64,000 bases of DNA from positions 1 through 64,000 of the forward strand of contig JAWKRB010000011.1 of NCBI GenBank assembly GCA_041389885.1. The letters run 5' to 3'. Source of the DNA: JAWKRB01 sp041389885. GTDB taxonomy: Bacteria; Myxococcota_A; Polyangia; Polyangiales; Ga0077539. The notes under the pieces were generated by a model. That model had not been told where the DNA came from. It was given only the letters and a program-made list of their open reading frames with translations, and searched no databases. Positions 7,215 through 16,091 of the stretch are shown piece by piece. The first letter of the stretch is position 1. The number at the start of each line of letters is the position of its first letter. The position numbers were made by a program, and so were the translations under genes.

Positions 7215-9317
7215 ATGGATCGACGCACTTCTCTTCGCATGATCATGGCGAGCTCTGCGGTCGCCGCGGCGTGCTCTGGCAACACGGTCACTCCCTTCGG
7301 CGCCGACGCGGGCGAGGCGCCGCGCGACGCACCCGTCGCGCGCGACATCGTGAACGCGCGCTGCGCGGCCGACGTCGACACCGACATGGACGGCGTCGAC
7401 AACGCCACGGAGTGTCGCATCGGCACCGACCCCACGCGCGCCGACACCGACGGCGACGGGATCAGCGACGGCGACGAGCTGGCCTATCCCCGCGCGTGCG
7501 TCGCGGAGAACCCGGGCGATCAGCGTCGACCGCTGGTGGCGTGCACCGGCGACGGCGCGGGGGTCTGCCAGACCGGCGAGCGCTGCTCGGGGCTCAGCCC
7601 CATCGCGCGCGACACCGACATGGACGGCGTCGACGACCGGGGCGAAGACATCGACGCCAACGGCGTGATCGACGCCGAGCGGGGAGAGACCGACCCCCGG
7701 CTCCAGGACACCGACGGCGACGGGCGGCCCGACAGCGACACCGGGGTGCAGATCTGCCGCCCCGCGGGGCTGGTGCAGCCCAACCAGCAGCAGCTCCCTT
7801 CGGCCGACGTGCAGCTGGGCTTCGACCCCGCCTGGGGCACTCCGAGGAGCGTCGGCGGCGACAACCGGGGCGCGCTGCTGCTTGACGACGTCGAGACGCA
7901 GGTCGCCGCGCTGGTCGCCCAGCGACCCGCGATGGGCGACGTGCGCGCCGAGGCGATGAGCGCCGAGACCGAGCTCACCGCCGCGGTGCGCGCGGCGATC
8001 ACGGGGCTGACGATTACCCCGGTGCTCGTCGGCCAGGCGATCACCACCCACGAGATGCACTCGGCGCTGAACTCGGTCTACCGCGTCGCGGGGCGCACCT
8101 CGGCGGGCGCCGTGCGCGACGCCGCGGTGAGCGCGCTCGTGGGCATGGACGCGCCCGCGGGCACCCCCGACGGCTTCACCGTCGGCGAGGCGTTCTACCT
8201 CGAGGTCACGACGATCCTCCGCACCGACTCGACGCGGTCGAGCGTGGTCGTGGCCGTCTCGCCGGTCGCCGACTTCGACGACCGCACTCGCGCGACGGCG
8301 ATTCGGGTGCGCGACCTCACGAACACCACCGGCGTCGCGGCGATGGCCCGCACCCTCGACCACCAGTGCCCGCGGCTGATGGCCGAGCGCTCGGCGATGG
8401 CCGACTTCCTCTGGCTCGTCGACACCTCCGGCAGCATGGGGCCGCACCAGGAGCGCCTGGGGAACACCGCCAGCCGCTTCTTTCAGGGGCTCACCGAGGC
8501 CGGCGTTGATTTTCGCGTGGGCGTCCTCGAGGCGGGCAGCGGCGCGCTCAACCTCGACACGCCGGGCTTTCGCTGGATCGGCGGCGAAGACCCGATGGGC
8601 GCGCAGTCGATGGCCTTCCAGGTCACCACCGGCCGCTACATGAACAACGCGATGGACAGCGCGCGCCCCTACGCGTTCCCCGGGGGCCTCGAGGAGCCCA
8701 TCGCGGCCTCGGTGATCTCGGTGGAGCAGTTCCGCGACCGGGCGGCGCGGGGCGAGACCAACCCCGACCGCACGCTCCGCGAGGGCGCGACGGTGGTGAC
8801 CTTCCTGGTCACCGACGAGCCCGGCACCAACGACGACAGCCGGTACTTCAACACCACCGCGCAGCGCATGCGCTGGGGGGCTGACTACCCCACGAGGCTC
8901 CAGAACGTGGTCCGTTGGTTCGTCGACAACGAGGTCAAGCCCTTCGGCCTGGTCGAGGTGTCGACGACGCCCTGCGCGTCCAACGCCGTGGCCGACTTCG
9001 CGCGCTGCGCCATCGAGGGCGCGGGGGGCGCGACGATCCCGATCCGCACGGCGACCGACATGGAGGTCAGCTCCGCGATGGCGCGCATCGTCGAGACCGT
9101 GGCCGGCGCGTCGAGCCAGTTTCGGCTGACCCGCACCCCGATCTCCTCCACGCTGCAGGTCACCGTCGGCGGGCGCGTGGCGCCGCGCTCGCGCTCGCAG
9201 GGCTTCGACTACGATCCGAGCGCGCGCTCGGTGGTGTTCTACGGATCGATGTTCCGCCCGCGGGTCGGTGACCCCGTGGTGATCTCGTACCGCGTGTGGG
9301 CCGGCTCGCTGGGGTGA
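7215..9317 (+). CDS. Exported VWA-domain lipoprotein with Asp-rich calcium-type repeats
   Basis: A 700-residue protein with a twin-Arg-flanked hydrophobic N-terminus ending AAACSG, a probable lipobox. Residues about 55-180 carry thrombospondin-3-like Asp repeats (DTDMDGVD, DTDGDGISDGDE, DTDGDGRPDSD). A von Willebrand factor A domain starts near residue 395 with the metal-binding motif LVDTSGSMG and later VVTFLVTDEPGTNDDS. Several Cys suggest disulfides. Such proteins are usually cell-surface adhesion or binding proteins in myxobacteria. The ligand cannot be inferred. It is transcribed alone after pqqB. Confidence 0.85.
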   Translation: MDRRTSLRMIMASSAVAAACSGNTVTPFGADAGEAPRDAPVARDIVNARCAADVDTDMDGVDNATECRIGTDPTRADTDGDGISDGDELAYPRACVAENPGDQRRPLVACTGDGAGVCQTGERCSGLSPIARDTDMDGVDDRGEDIDANGVIDAERGETDPRLQDTDGDGRPDSDTGVQICRPAGLVQPNQQQLPSADVQLGFDPAWGTPRSVGGDNRGALLLDDVETQVAALVAQRPAMGDVRAEAMSAETELTAAVRAAITGLTITPVLVGQAITTHEMHSALNSVYRVAGRTSAGAVRDAAVSALVGMDAPAGTPDGFTVGEAFYLEVTTILRTDSTRSSVVVAVSPVADFDDRTRATAIRVRDLTNTTGVAAMARTLDHQCPRLMAERSAMADFLWLVDTSGSMGPHQERLGNTASRFFQGLTEAGVDFRVGVLEAGSGALNLDTPGFRWIGGEDPMGAQSMAFQVTTGRYMNNAMDSARPYAFPGGLEEPIAASVISVEQFRDRAARGETNPDRTLREGATVVTFLVTDEPGTNDDSRYFNTTAQRMRWGADYPTRLQNVVRWFVDNEVKPFGLVEVSTTPCASNAVADFARCAIEGAGGATIPIRTATDMEVSSAMARIVETVAGASSQFRLTRTPISSTLQVTVGGRVAPRSRSQGFDYDPSARSVVFYGSMFRPRVGDPVVISYRVWAGSLG

Positions 9318-9400
9318 CAGCGATGTCAGGTTGCGCGAGGCGCGGGTCTTGAGGCATCCATAAAGAGCCGACGACATTTCAACTCACAGGAGAGCGCGTC

Positions 9401-10090
9401 ATGAGCTACCGGGATCCCCTCGATGCGATGCGAGCTGAGAATGAGTGCCTCAAGTCCGAGCTGCGACTGACCCAGGAGGCGCTCGACCACGTGCTGTCCA
9501 ACGGCGCAGAGGCCGGCTGCGACGCGGCGAGGGGGCGCTGGTCCCTCGGCGTGCGCTGCCTCGGCGGGCTCGCGATGATGGCGCCCTTCCTCCTGATGAC
9601 CGCCCTCTGCGAGCACCGCATGGCGCCCCGTCACCACAGCCCCGGCGCGCCGCTCCCCGCCGCCGCGGCGGTCACGGCCTTCGCGCCGGTGGGCGGCTGC
9701 GCGAGGGCGCGCCCGCACGTCGGCTTCGAGCGCTTCACGACCGCGGTCGAGCGCCCGGCGACGGTGACGGAGTCGTCGAACCTCCCTTCGGCCCGCGTGG
9801 GCCAGCGCTGCACCGTGCGCGTCGCGCCCGTGTCCATGCTCGATTTCAACTGCCACGTCGACGTGATCTGCGACGGCTCGGTGCTCTACGGCGTTCACCC
9901 GATGGGCTACGCGCACTGCGACGTCGAGGGCGCCGCGCCCATCGCCGCGCGCGACCCGTACCCCACGGGCGAAGACGGCGACCCCGCCGTGTACGTCGAC
10001 ATGCGGTCCTCGCGCGTGGTGGTCGAAGACTCCCGCGGCGGCCAGGCGACCCGCGCCGTGCTCCGCCTCGACGCCTCGACCACGCCCTGA
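9401..10090 (+). CDS. Single-pass membrane protein, hypothetical
   Basis: A 229-residue protein with an upstream AGGAGAG ribosome-binding site about 8 bases before the ATG. The N-terminal 30 residues form a short coiled-coil-like helix (MRAENECLKSELRLTQEALD). A membrane segment near residues 52-68 (GLAMMAPFLLMTALC) follows, then an Ala/Pro linker and a C-terminal extracytoplasmic module of about 110 residues with several Cys (QRCTVRVAPV, FNCHVDVICDGS, YAHCDVEG). No known family was recognised. It precedes a TonB-like-domain gene by 38 bases and may share its transcript. Confidence 0.72.
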   Translation: MSYRDPLDAMRAENECLKSELRLTQEALDHVLSNGAEAGCDAARGRWSLGVRCLGGLAMMAPFLLMTALCEHRMAPRHHSPGAPLPAAAAVTAFAPVGGCARARPHVGFERFTTAVERPATVTESSNLPSARVGQRCTVRVAPVSMLDFNCHVDVICDGSVLYGVHPMGYAHCDVEGAAPIAARDPYPTGEDGDPAVYVDMRSSRVVVEDSRGGQATRAVLRLDASTTP

Positions 10091-10128
10091 TCCGCCCGAC
10101 GCCCTCTCCGCTCCCAAGGGGTGCCCCC

Positions 10129-10749
10129 GTGAAGCCTCGACCTCTCGCCGCGCTCTCGCTCTCCCTCTCGTGCCTGCTCTCCCTCGCCGCGCTCGGTCAC
10201 GCGCAGCCGCGCTCGGGGAGCCCGCCCGAGACGCTGGGCTCCCCCAGCACCGCGATTCGCCGGCAGACGGCGGCGGGCGCGTCGAATTTCGGCGCGATCC
10301 CCGTCGAGCGCGAGGTCCCTCGGGGGGAGGTGGGCGGCACGGGCGAGGTGATCTCGCGCGGTCCGCAGACGCAGCTCCGGGGCGGCACGCAGCCTCCGCC
10401 CGACGCGATCGACATGTCGCGCCCCATCGGGCCGGGCGACGTGGCCCGCATCGTGCGCTCGAAAGACGCGCAGTTTCGCGCCTGCTACGAGCAGGGGCGC
10501 GCGCGGGTCAGGGCGCTGCAGGGCAGGGTCAACATGCGCTTCACGGTGCGCCGAGACGGCTCCCTCGACGGCATCGACGTGAGCGGTCTGCCCGCGGCGC
10601 CCGAGGTCGCGACGTGCATCCGCGAGCGGCTCGCCGCGCTGCGGCTCCCGCGGCCGCAGGCGGGGGCGTTCTCGTTCAACACCGGGATGAACTTCTCGCC
10701 GCCCGCGCCGCCGCCGCGCGCCCGCCCTCGCCGCGCGCCGCGGCGTTGA
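10129..10749 (+). CDS. Exported AgmX/PglI C-terminal (TonB-like) domain protein
   Basis: A 206-residue protein from a GTG at 10129; the next residues form a signal peptide (PLAALSLSLSCLLSLAALGHA). A Gly/Pro-rich linker leads to a TonB-like C-terminal domain: FRACYEQG, GRVNMRFTVRRDGSLDGIDVSG, then ATCIRERLAALRLPRP. This is the AgmX/PglI C-terminal pattern common in myxobacteria, where it occurs in envelope and gliding-related proteins. It is periplasmic or surface located. A second, larger member of this family lies at 33174-34601. Confidence 0.8.
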   Translation: MKPRPLAALSLSLSCLLSLAALGHAQPRSGSPPETLGSPSTAIRRQTAAGASNFGAIPVEREVPRGEVGGTGEVISRGPQTQLRGGTQPPPDAIDMSRPIGPGDVARIVRSKDAQFRACYEQGRARVRALQGRVNMRFTVRRDGSLDGIDVSGLPAAPEVATCIRERLAALRLPRPQAGAFSFNTGMNFSPPAPPPRARPRRAPRR

Positions 10750-10787
10750 TCGCGGAGACGTGACGTGGTGCTCTCCCGCGCCACGCT

Positions 10788-13361
10788 ATGAGCCAGAACG
10801 AACCGCCTCTCGCGCGCAGACTCCCCCTCGACGGCGAGGTCCTCGGCTCCGACGAGATGTTCACGCGCTTCGTGGACTACACGTCTGAGCGCGGCCTGGC
10901 GCTCTACCCCGCGCAGGAGGACGCGCTCCTCGAGATCGCCGCGGGCCACAACGTGATCCTCAACACGCCCACGGGGAGCGGCAAATCGCTCGTCGCGACG
11001 GCGCTGATCTTTCGCGCGATGTGCGAGGGCCGCAGGGCGATCTACACGTGCCCGATCAAGGCGCTGGTGAACGAGAAGTTCTTCGCGCTCTGCGACGACT
11101 TCGGCCCCGAGCGGGTGGGGATGCTCACCGGCGACGCGGCGATCAACCGCGACGCGCCGATCCTCTGCTGCACCGCGGAGATCCTCGCCAGCATGTGCCT
11201 CCGCGAGGGGCACCTCGCGCCGGTCGACTACGTGGTGATGGACGAGTTCCACTACTACTCCGACCGCGAGCGCGGCGCGGCGTGGCAGATCCCGCTGCTG
11301 GTGCTCTCGTCGGCGACCTTTCTGCTCATGTCCGCGACGCTGGGCGACACGGAGTTCTTCGAGCGCGCGCTCAAGAGCCTCACCGGGAGGCCGTGCGCGA
11401 CCGTGAGATCGACGGTGCGTCCGGTGCCCCTCGATTTCGTCTACGCCGAGACCGCGCTGCAAGAGACGGTGAGCAAGCTCATTCAGAACGGTCGGTACCC
11501 GATCTACCTGGTGAACTTCACCCAGCGCGCCTGCGCCGAAGAGGCGCAGAACCTCATGAGCGTCGACTGGAGCACCAAGGAGGAGAAGCGCGCGATCGCC
11601 GAGGCGCTGCGCGGCGAGCGCTTCGACAGCCCCTACGGCAAGGAGGTGCAGCGCTTCGTGAAGCACGGCCTCGGGCTGCACCACGCGGGGCTGCTCCCGC
11701 GGTACCGACTGCTCGTCGAGAAGCTCGCGCAGCAGGGGATGCTCAAGGTGATCCTCGGCACCGACACCCTCGGCGTGGGGGTGAACATCCCGATTCGCAC
11801 GGTGCTCTTCACCAAGCTCTGCAAGTGGGACGGCGAGAAGACGGCCATCCTCACCGTGCGCGATTTTCACCAGATCGCGGGGCGCGCGGGGCGCAAGGGC
11901 TTCGACACGCAGGGCTGGGTCGTCGCGCAGGCGCCCGAGCACGTCATCGAGAACCTCAAGCTCGAGGCCAAGGCCGGCGGCGACCCCGCGAAGCTCCGCC
12001 GCATCGTGCGGCGAAAGCCCCCCGAGCGGGGCTACGTGCACTACGACCGCGCGACCTTCGAGCGGCTGATCGCGTCGCAGCCCGAGCCGCTGCGCTCCCG
12101 CTTTCAGGTGACGCACGGCCTCGTGCTCAACGTGCTGCAGCGCCCCTCGCGGCGACCGCACGACAACTGTCGGGGGCTGCGCCGCCTCCTCCGCGCCTCG
12201 CACGGCACCGACGTCGATCGACGTCGACGCGGCGTCGAGGCGCTGCAGCTCTTCAGGTCGCTGGTCGAGGCGGGCGTGCTGCGCAAGACGCGCCGGGACG
12301 ACGGCGACCGGTGGGAGGTCGACGCCAGGCTCCAGATCGACTTCAACATCCACAACACCCTGGCGATGTGGCTCCTCGACACGCTGCCGAAGGTCGACCG
12401 CGAGGGGGAGACCTACGCCCTCGACGTGGTGACCCTCGCCGAGGCGATCTGCGAGAACCCCGACGTGGTGCTGATGCGCCAGCTCGACCGCATCAAGACC
12501 GAGGCCATCGCCGAGATGAAGGCGCAGGGGATGGAGTACGACGAGCGCATGGCCGAGCTCGAGAAGCTCGAGTACCCCAAGCCCCACAAGGACTTCATCT
12601 ACGCCACCTTCAACGATTTCGTGCGGGTGCACCCCTGGGTCGGCGAGGAGAACATCCGGCCCAAGTCCATCGTGCGCGAGATGTTCGAGAGCTACCACTC
12701 GTTCGCCGACTACGTGCGGGAGTACGACCTGCAGCGCAGCGAGGGCGTGCTGCTGCGGTACCTCTCGGACGCGTACAAGACCCTCGTGCAGACCGTGCCC
12801 GCCGCGGCGCGGGACGAGCAGCTCGTCGAGGTCATCGCGTACCTGCGCACGATGCTCCGCGAGGTCGACTCGTCGCTGCTCGACGAGTGGGAGCGCAAGC
12901 ACGTGCTCGACGACGACCAGGTGCCCGTGCCCGTCGACCTGCGCGACGAGGCCGCCGCCGCGGAGGCGGCGAAGCCCGACATCACCCGCAACCGACGGGC
13001 GTTCATCGCCGCGATCCGTCGGCAGCTCTACAGCTTCTTGAAGTCGCTCTCGAGCCGCGACTACCTCACCGCCGCGCGCTACCTCGAGGCCGACCCCGAG
13101 CTCGGCGGCGCCTCCGCCGAGGACCTCAAGGCCGCCATGGAGCCCTTTCACGAAGAGCACGCGGTCATTCGCGTCGACCACGCGAGCCGGGCGCCGGCGA
13201 ACACCCACCTCGTCGAGGAGGGCGCCGAGTCATGGCGCGTGCGGCAGGTCATCGTCGACGGCGACGACGACAACGACTGGTTCGTCGAGGTGCGCGTCGA
13301 CCTCCCGCGATCGCGCGAGGCCGAGCGCGTGGTCATGCACCTCGAGGCCGTCTCGACCTGA
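10788..13361 (+). CDS. Superfamily 2 DEAD/DEAH-box helicase (Ski2-like)
   Basis: An 857-residue ATPase. Walker A NTPTGSGKS is at about residues 59-67, motif Ia YTCPIKALVNEKFF follows, and the DEFH box is at about 152-155. Motif III SATLG, then ILGTDTLGVGVNIP and QIAGRAGRKGFD (motifs V and VI), complete the helicase core. The C-terminal 350 residues are helical and poorly conserved. Ski2-like helicases unwind RNA or DNA in processing, decay or repair. The substrate here is not determinable. It is a single-gene unit preceded by a short gap. Confidence 0.9.
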   Translation: MSQNEPPLARRLPLDGEVLGSDEMFTRFVDYTSERGLALYPAQEDALLEIAAGHNVILNTPTGSGKSLVATALIFRAMCEGRRAIYTCPIKALVNEKFFALCDDFGPERVGMLTGDAAINRDAPILCCTAEILASMCLREGHLAPVDYVVMDEFHYYSDRERGAAWQIPLLVLSSATFLLMSATLGDTEFFERALKSLTGRPCATVRSTVRPVPLDFVYAETALQETVSKLIQNGRYPIYLVNFTQRACAEEAQNLMSVDWSTKEEKRAIAEALRGERFDSPYGKEVQRFVKHGLGLHHAGLLPRYRLLVEKLAQQGMLKVILGTDTLGVGVNIPIRTVLFTKLCKWDGEKTAILTVRDFHQIAGRAGRKGFDTQGWVVAQAPEHVIENLKLEAKAGGDPAKLRRIVRRKPPERGYVHYDRATFERLIASQPEPLRSRFQVTHGLVLNVLQRPSRRPHDNCRGLRRLLRASHGTDVDRRRRGVEALQLFRSLVEAGVLRKTRRDDGDRWEVDARLQIDFNIHNTLAMWLLDTLPKVDREGETYALDVVTLAEAICENPDVVLMRQLDRIKTEAIAEMKAQGMEYDERMAELEKLEYPKPHKDFIYATFNDFVRVHPWVGEENIRPKSIVREMFESYHSFADYVREYDLQRSEGVLLRYLSDAYKTLVQTVPAAARDEQLVEVIAYLRTMLREVDSSLLDEWERKHVLDDDQVPVPVDLRDEAAAAEAAKPDITRNRRAFIAAIRRQLYSFLKSLSSRDYLTAARYLEADPELGGASAEDLKAAMEPFHEEHAVIRVDHASRAPANTHLVEEGAESWRVRQVIVDGDDDNDWFVEVRVDLPRSREAERVVMHLEAVST

Positions 13362-13362
13362 G

Positions 13363-13379
13363 CCGCGCAATTCGCGCGG
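13363..13379 (+). terminator. Short hairpin after the helicase gene
   Basis: CCGCGC and GCGCGG form a perfect 6-base-pair stem with the loop AATTC, one base after the helicase stop codon. There is no T-run, so a terminator role is only suggested by position. Confidence 0.25.
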
Positions 13380-13520
13380 GGCGCTTCACCAGGGAGCTCC
13401 AGCGCCGCAAGTCTTCGGCGGACAGGGTATGACTCCACAGGGATACCGCTGTGTTGGAGGGGGGTTAGCCTCTGTGCTCGCGTCGCCTGAGGCTCAAGGC
13501 GGCGAGAGAGGAGCCCCCGA

Positions 13521-13748
13521 GTGTCGAGCGAGAGAGTTCTTGGTGAGTCGGTGCGAGCGCTTCGGGCGCTGTGTCATTTCACCCGTGAGGGCCTCGCGAT
13601 GCGCGCGGGCCTCGGCGGGGGCGCGCGCGTGGTCGCCGCCATCGAGCGCGGCGCGCTGCAGCCCGACCGGGTCACCGTCGACGCCCTCGCGAAGGCCCTG
13701 GGGGTTGAGCCCGAGGCGCTGCTGGCGGCGGAGGTCGACGCGGAGTGA
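13521..13748 (+). CDS. Small XRE-like helix-turn-helix protein
   Basis: A 75-residue protein from a GTG with a GAGAGGAG ribosome-binding site just upstream. The segment AMRAGLGGGARVVAAIERG followed by QPDRVTVDALAKALGVEPEALL matches the Cro/C1 helix-turn-helix layout (recognition helix, then IERG and LAKALGV). It is probably a DNA-binding regulator; the target is unknown. It stands alone, followed by a bidirectional terminator shared with the tRNA gene. Confidence 0.65.
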   Translation: MSSERVLGESVRALRALCHFTREGLAMRAGLGGGARVVAAIERGALQPDRVTVDALAKALGVEPEALLAAEVDAE

Positions 13749-13779
13749 CGCCCGAGGCGCACGCGACCCCTGAAATGAC

Positions 13780-13804
13780 GAAAGCCCTTCAGAGAAGGGC
13801 TTTC
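13780..13804. terminator. Bidirectional hairpin terminator between the XRE gene and tRNA-Met
   Basis: GAAAGCCCTT (13780-13789) and AAGGGCTTTC (13795-13804) form a perfect 10-base-pair stem with a 5-base loop. It ends in A/T-rich arms on both sides, so it can terminate the small XRE gene on the plus strand and the tRNA on the minus strand. Confidence 0.65.
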
Positions 13805-13809
13805 GAGGG

Positions 13810-13883
13810 TACCGGCGGTCGGAATTGAACCAACGACCTTGGGATTATGATTCCCCTGCTCTAACCGACTGAGCTACACCGGC
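13810..13883 (-). tRNA. tRNA-Met (anticodon CAU, elongator type)
   Basis: The minus strand folds as a 74-base tRNA: acceptor GCCGGTG pairs with CGCCGGT (with wobble pairs at the first and sixth positions), D-arm GCTC/GAGC, anticodon loop ATCATAA giving CAU, and T-arm GTTGG-TTCAATT-CCGAC. The anticodon arm around GGAATCATAATCC resembles bacterial elongator tRNA-Met. A tRNA-Ile2 that is lysidine-modified at CAU cannot be fully excluded. The first pair is not the C-A mismatch of initiator tRNA. The 3' CCA is not encoded (the gene ends A-CC-C). Confidence 0.93.
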
Positions 13884-13923
13884 GATGGGTTGCGGAGACT
13901 GTCAAATCGCCTCGGGCTTGTCA

Positions 13924-13960
13924 AGCCTCGTCGAGGCTCCGGGGCGAACGATTCGCGTTC
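13924..13960 (+). promoter_or_regulatory. Two palindromes upstream of the Crp/Fnr-family gene
   Basis: AGCCTCG-T-CGAGGCT (13924-13938) and GAACG-N5-CGTTC (13946-13960) are perfect inverted repeats in the gap between the tRNA gene and the regulator gene at 14003. They could be operators, possibly for autoregulation, or part of the tRNA promoter region. Neither matches the classic TGTGA-N6-TCACA Crp site. Confidence 0.3.
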
Positions 13961-14002
13961 CCGTCGACCGCGGGGCGGTGGTACGACGTCGGTCCCTTGA
14001 CG

Positions 14003-14662
14003 ATGAGCGACGCCGCCACGGGTGACCGAGACCGACTGCTTGAGCACTTCGGTCGCCGCTATGCCAACGGTGAGTTCTTGTTTCGCGAGGGCGATCCCTC
14101 GCGCGAGGTCTTCATGCTCCAGGAGGGGCGGGTGCGCGTCGCCAAGCGCGTGCGCAACCTCGAGCGGTCGATGCAGATCCTTCGGCCGGGCGACCTGTTC
14201 GGCGAGGGCGCGCTCGTGCCCTCGTCACCCCGCACCGCCAGCGCCATGGCGCTCTCGGACGTGCTGGTGCTCGCCCTCGACCCCGACACCTTCGGGCAGC
14301 TCCTGCAGGGGAGCTCTCAGGTCGCGCTCCGCCTCGTGCAGCAGCTCGTGCGCCGGCTGAGAGACTCCGAGGAGCAGGTCGAGAACCTGCTCATCCGCGA
14401 CCCGCTCTCGAGGGTGGTGAACGTGCTGCTGCGCCTCGCCTCGGAGACCGGCCGCAGCGCGGGCTCGGCGAACATCACCGTCTCTCCCCTGGAGCTCTCC
14501 GCGCGCTCGGGCCTCGACGTCGAGACCGTGAAGCGCAGCGTGATCACCCTGCGCGAGGGGCAGTACATCCGCATCGTCGAGGAGCGCGTCGCCATCGACG
14601 ACCTCGACGCCCTCCGACGCCTCTTCTCCGTGCTCGGGATGAAGGAGCAGCTCCGGGGTTAG
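14003..14662 (+). CDS. Crp/Fnr-family transcriptional regulator
   Basis: A 219-residue protein from the ATG at 14003 (a TTG two codons earlier is possible). Residues about 15-125 form a cyclic-nucleotide-binding fold (FLFREGDPSREVFMLQEGRVRVAKR, then ILRPGDLFGEGALV). A dimerisation helix follows, and then a Crp-type helix-turn-helix (LELSARSGLDVETVKRSVITLREGQYIRI). There are no N-terminal cysteines, so it is not an iron-sulfur Fnr. The ligand is unknown. Palindromes lie upstream. Confidence 0.88.
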   Translation: MSDAATGDRDRLLEHFGRRYANGEFLFREGDPSREVFMLQEGRVRVAKRVRNLERSMQILRPGDLFGEGALVPSSPRTASAMALSDVLVLALDPDTFGQLLQGSSQVALRLVQQLVRRLRDSEEQVENLLIRDPLSRVVNVLLRLASETGRSAGSANITVSPLELSARSGLDVETVKRSVITLREGQYIRIVEERVAIDDLDALRRLFSVLGMKEQLRG

Positions 14663-14700
14663 GCGTCGGGTACCCCCAAGGCGCCGTGTCAAATTCCCTG

Positions 14701-14730
14701 TTGACCGTCGTCTGGTGCTTCGGGTAGATC
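14701..14730 (+). promoter_or_regulatory. Candidate promoter for the TPR-recO gene set
   Basis: TTGACC at 14701-14706 and TAGATC at 14725-14730 are separated by 18 bases, about 20 bases before the first codon of the TPR gene at 14751. The -10 element matches only three of six consensus bases. Confidence 0.3.
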
Positions 14731-14750
14731 TCGCTCCCTCGTAGCTGAGT

Positions 14751-15659
14751 TTGGATGAAGAAGTGCCTGCGAACCCACCCACCAGGGGCAGCGGCCTCTC
14801 AACCTCGACCGTCGCCTGCTTGATCGCTTATTTGGCCTGCGGCGGATGGTCCTGCGCGGGCATGAGTGAGGAGTCGAGGCTTCAATCACAGGCTGACGTG
14901 GATTTGGGACGCGCCCAATACGCCGACGAGAACAACCCCGCCGCCGCGATCACGTCGTGGGAGCGGGCCATTCGTCGCAACCCTGAGAACGCCGAGGCCC
15001 ACCTCTATCTGGGTCAGGCGCTGGGGGAGCTCGGTCAGTTCGAGCGCGCCGAGGCGCTGCTCCGCCGGGCCGAGGCGCTCTACCTCGCGCAGTCGGCCGA
15101 AGACGAGCGCCTCCGGGTGCCGCTCACCGAGGCGCGCAACACCCTCGGCGCCGTGCTGATCAACCAGCGTCGCTACGACGAGGCCATCGCCCTGCTGCGC
15201 GCGGCCTCCCAGGAGATCACCTACCGGTCGCAGCACCTGGTGCTGGGCAACCTCGGCCTCGCGCTGCTCCGCAAGGGCAGCCTCGACGAGGCGGTGGTGA
15301 TCCTCGAGCGTGCGGTGGCCCTCCAGCCGAACTTCTGCGTGGGCTTCACGCGCCTCGGTGAGGCGCGGCTGCTCCAGTCCGACCCGACCCGCGCGGTCGA
15401 GGCGCTCGACCGGGCGCTGGGCGTTCAGCAGCGCGGCTGCGATTCGATTCAAGAGGCGTGGCTCCTTCGTGGGCGCGCCCACGCGGCGCTGCAGCACGCC
15501 GATCAGTCGGCGGCGGACCTCCGCCGCTGTGGAAGATCGCGCCGCGGTCTGCCGAGGGCAGTCGTGCGCGCGTCTCCAGGGGGCGGGGGCGCCGTGAGCG
15601 TCGCCCTCCGCCCGCGTTTCGTCCGCGGTCCCAGGCGCCGCGAGGCGAGGAGGCCCTAG
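14751..15659 (+). CDS. TPR-repeat lipoprotein-like protein, 3' end frameshifted
   Basis: The open frame from a TTG (a GTG at 14763 is possible) encodes a hydrophobic N-terminus ending in Cys (LIAYLACGG). At least four tetratricopeptide repeats follow (NPENAEAHLYLGQALGELGQ, RRYDEAIALLRAA, GNLGLALLRKGSLDEAVVIL, ALDRALG). After DLRRC near 15530 the frame becomes Arg-rich. Shifting by one base gives VEDRAAVCRGQSCARLQGAG and a stop at 15595-15597, which looks like the natural end. The role may be envelope assembly, like PilF/TadD-type TPR lipoproteins, but this is unproven. It lies upstream of the RodZ-like gene and recO, which are also frameshifted. Confidence 0.72.
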   Translation: MDEEVPANPPTRGSGLSTSTVACLIAYLACGGWSCAGMSEESRLQSQADVDLGRAQYADENNPAAAITSWERAIRRNPENAEAHLYLGQALGELGQFERAEALLRRAEALYLAQSAEDERLRVPLTEARNTLGAVLINQRRYDEAIALLRAASQEITYRSQHLVLGNLGLALLRKGSLDEAVVILERAVALQPNFCVGFTRLGEARLLQSDPTRAVEALDRALGVQQRGCDSIQEAWLLRGRAHAALQHADQSAADLRRCGRSRRGLPRAVVRASPGGGGAVSVALRPRFVRGPRRREARRP

Positions 15660-15660
15660 C

Positions 15661-16091
15661 GTGGAATCCATTGGTACGTGGCTCCGGCGTGAGCGAGAAG
15701 TGCGAGGCGTCTCTCTCGAAGAGGTCGCTGACGCGACGCGCATCCCGGTGCAGTCGCTCGCCAGCATCGAGGAGGGCCGCTTCGACGAGCTCCCTGGCGA
15801 GGTCTTCGTGAAGGGCTTTCTGCGCTCCTACGCGCGCGCCGTGGGCATCGCCGGCGACGACGTGCTCGCGCGGTATGGCATCGAGGTTCGCGCCCGCGAC
15901 GTGAAGACCCTGGCGGTGCGCCCTTCGCTCCCTTCCCTGACCGCAGCCGTCGCTTCGGGCTGGCCATCGCGCTGGTGGTGTTCGGCATCCTGGCGACCCT
16001 GGCGATCTCCTTCCTCCTCCGGCCCCGCACGCAAGACGGCCCCGAGGTCCTCAGCGCGCTCCCGGCGGCCACGAGCGCTCAGACCGGGTGA
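15661..16091 (+). pseudogene. RodZ-like helix-turn-helix membrane protein, frameshifted
   Basis: Residues 1-90 read as a RodZ-type helix-turn-helix (RREREVRGVSLEEVADATRI, VFVKGFLRSYARAVGI). The frame then breaks near 15945. In the next frame a membrane helix (LAIALVVFGILATLAISFLL) and a short tail (RPRTQDGPEVLSALP) run to a stop at 16089-16091, giving a sensible product of about 143 residues. One missing base explains the break. RodZ-like proteins link cell-shape machinery or bind DNA at the membrane. The original frame stays open to 16590 by chance because it re-enters recO. Confidence 0.7.

Noticed and set aside
7059..9377. A 772-residue open frame antisense to the VWA lipoprotein.
   Set aside because: It is His/Arg/Val-rich with no domain, and is an antisense shadow typical of very GC-rich coding DNA.
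10485..13208. A 907-residue open frame antisense to the helicase.
   Set aside because: No recognisable motif is present, and the sense strand encodes a complete helicase with all motifs in order.
13946..13960. GAACG-N5-CGTTC as a second LexA box.
   Set aside because: The spacing is wrong; the LexA box needs GAAC-N4-GTTC. It is kept only as a possible operator.
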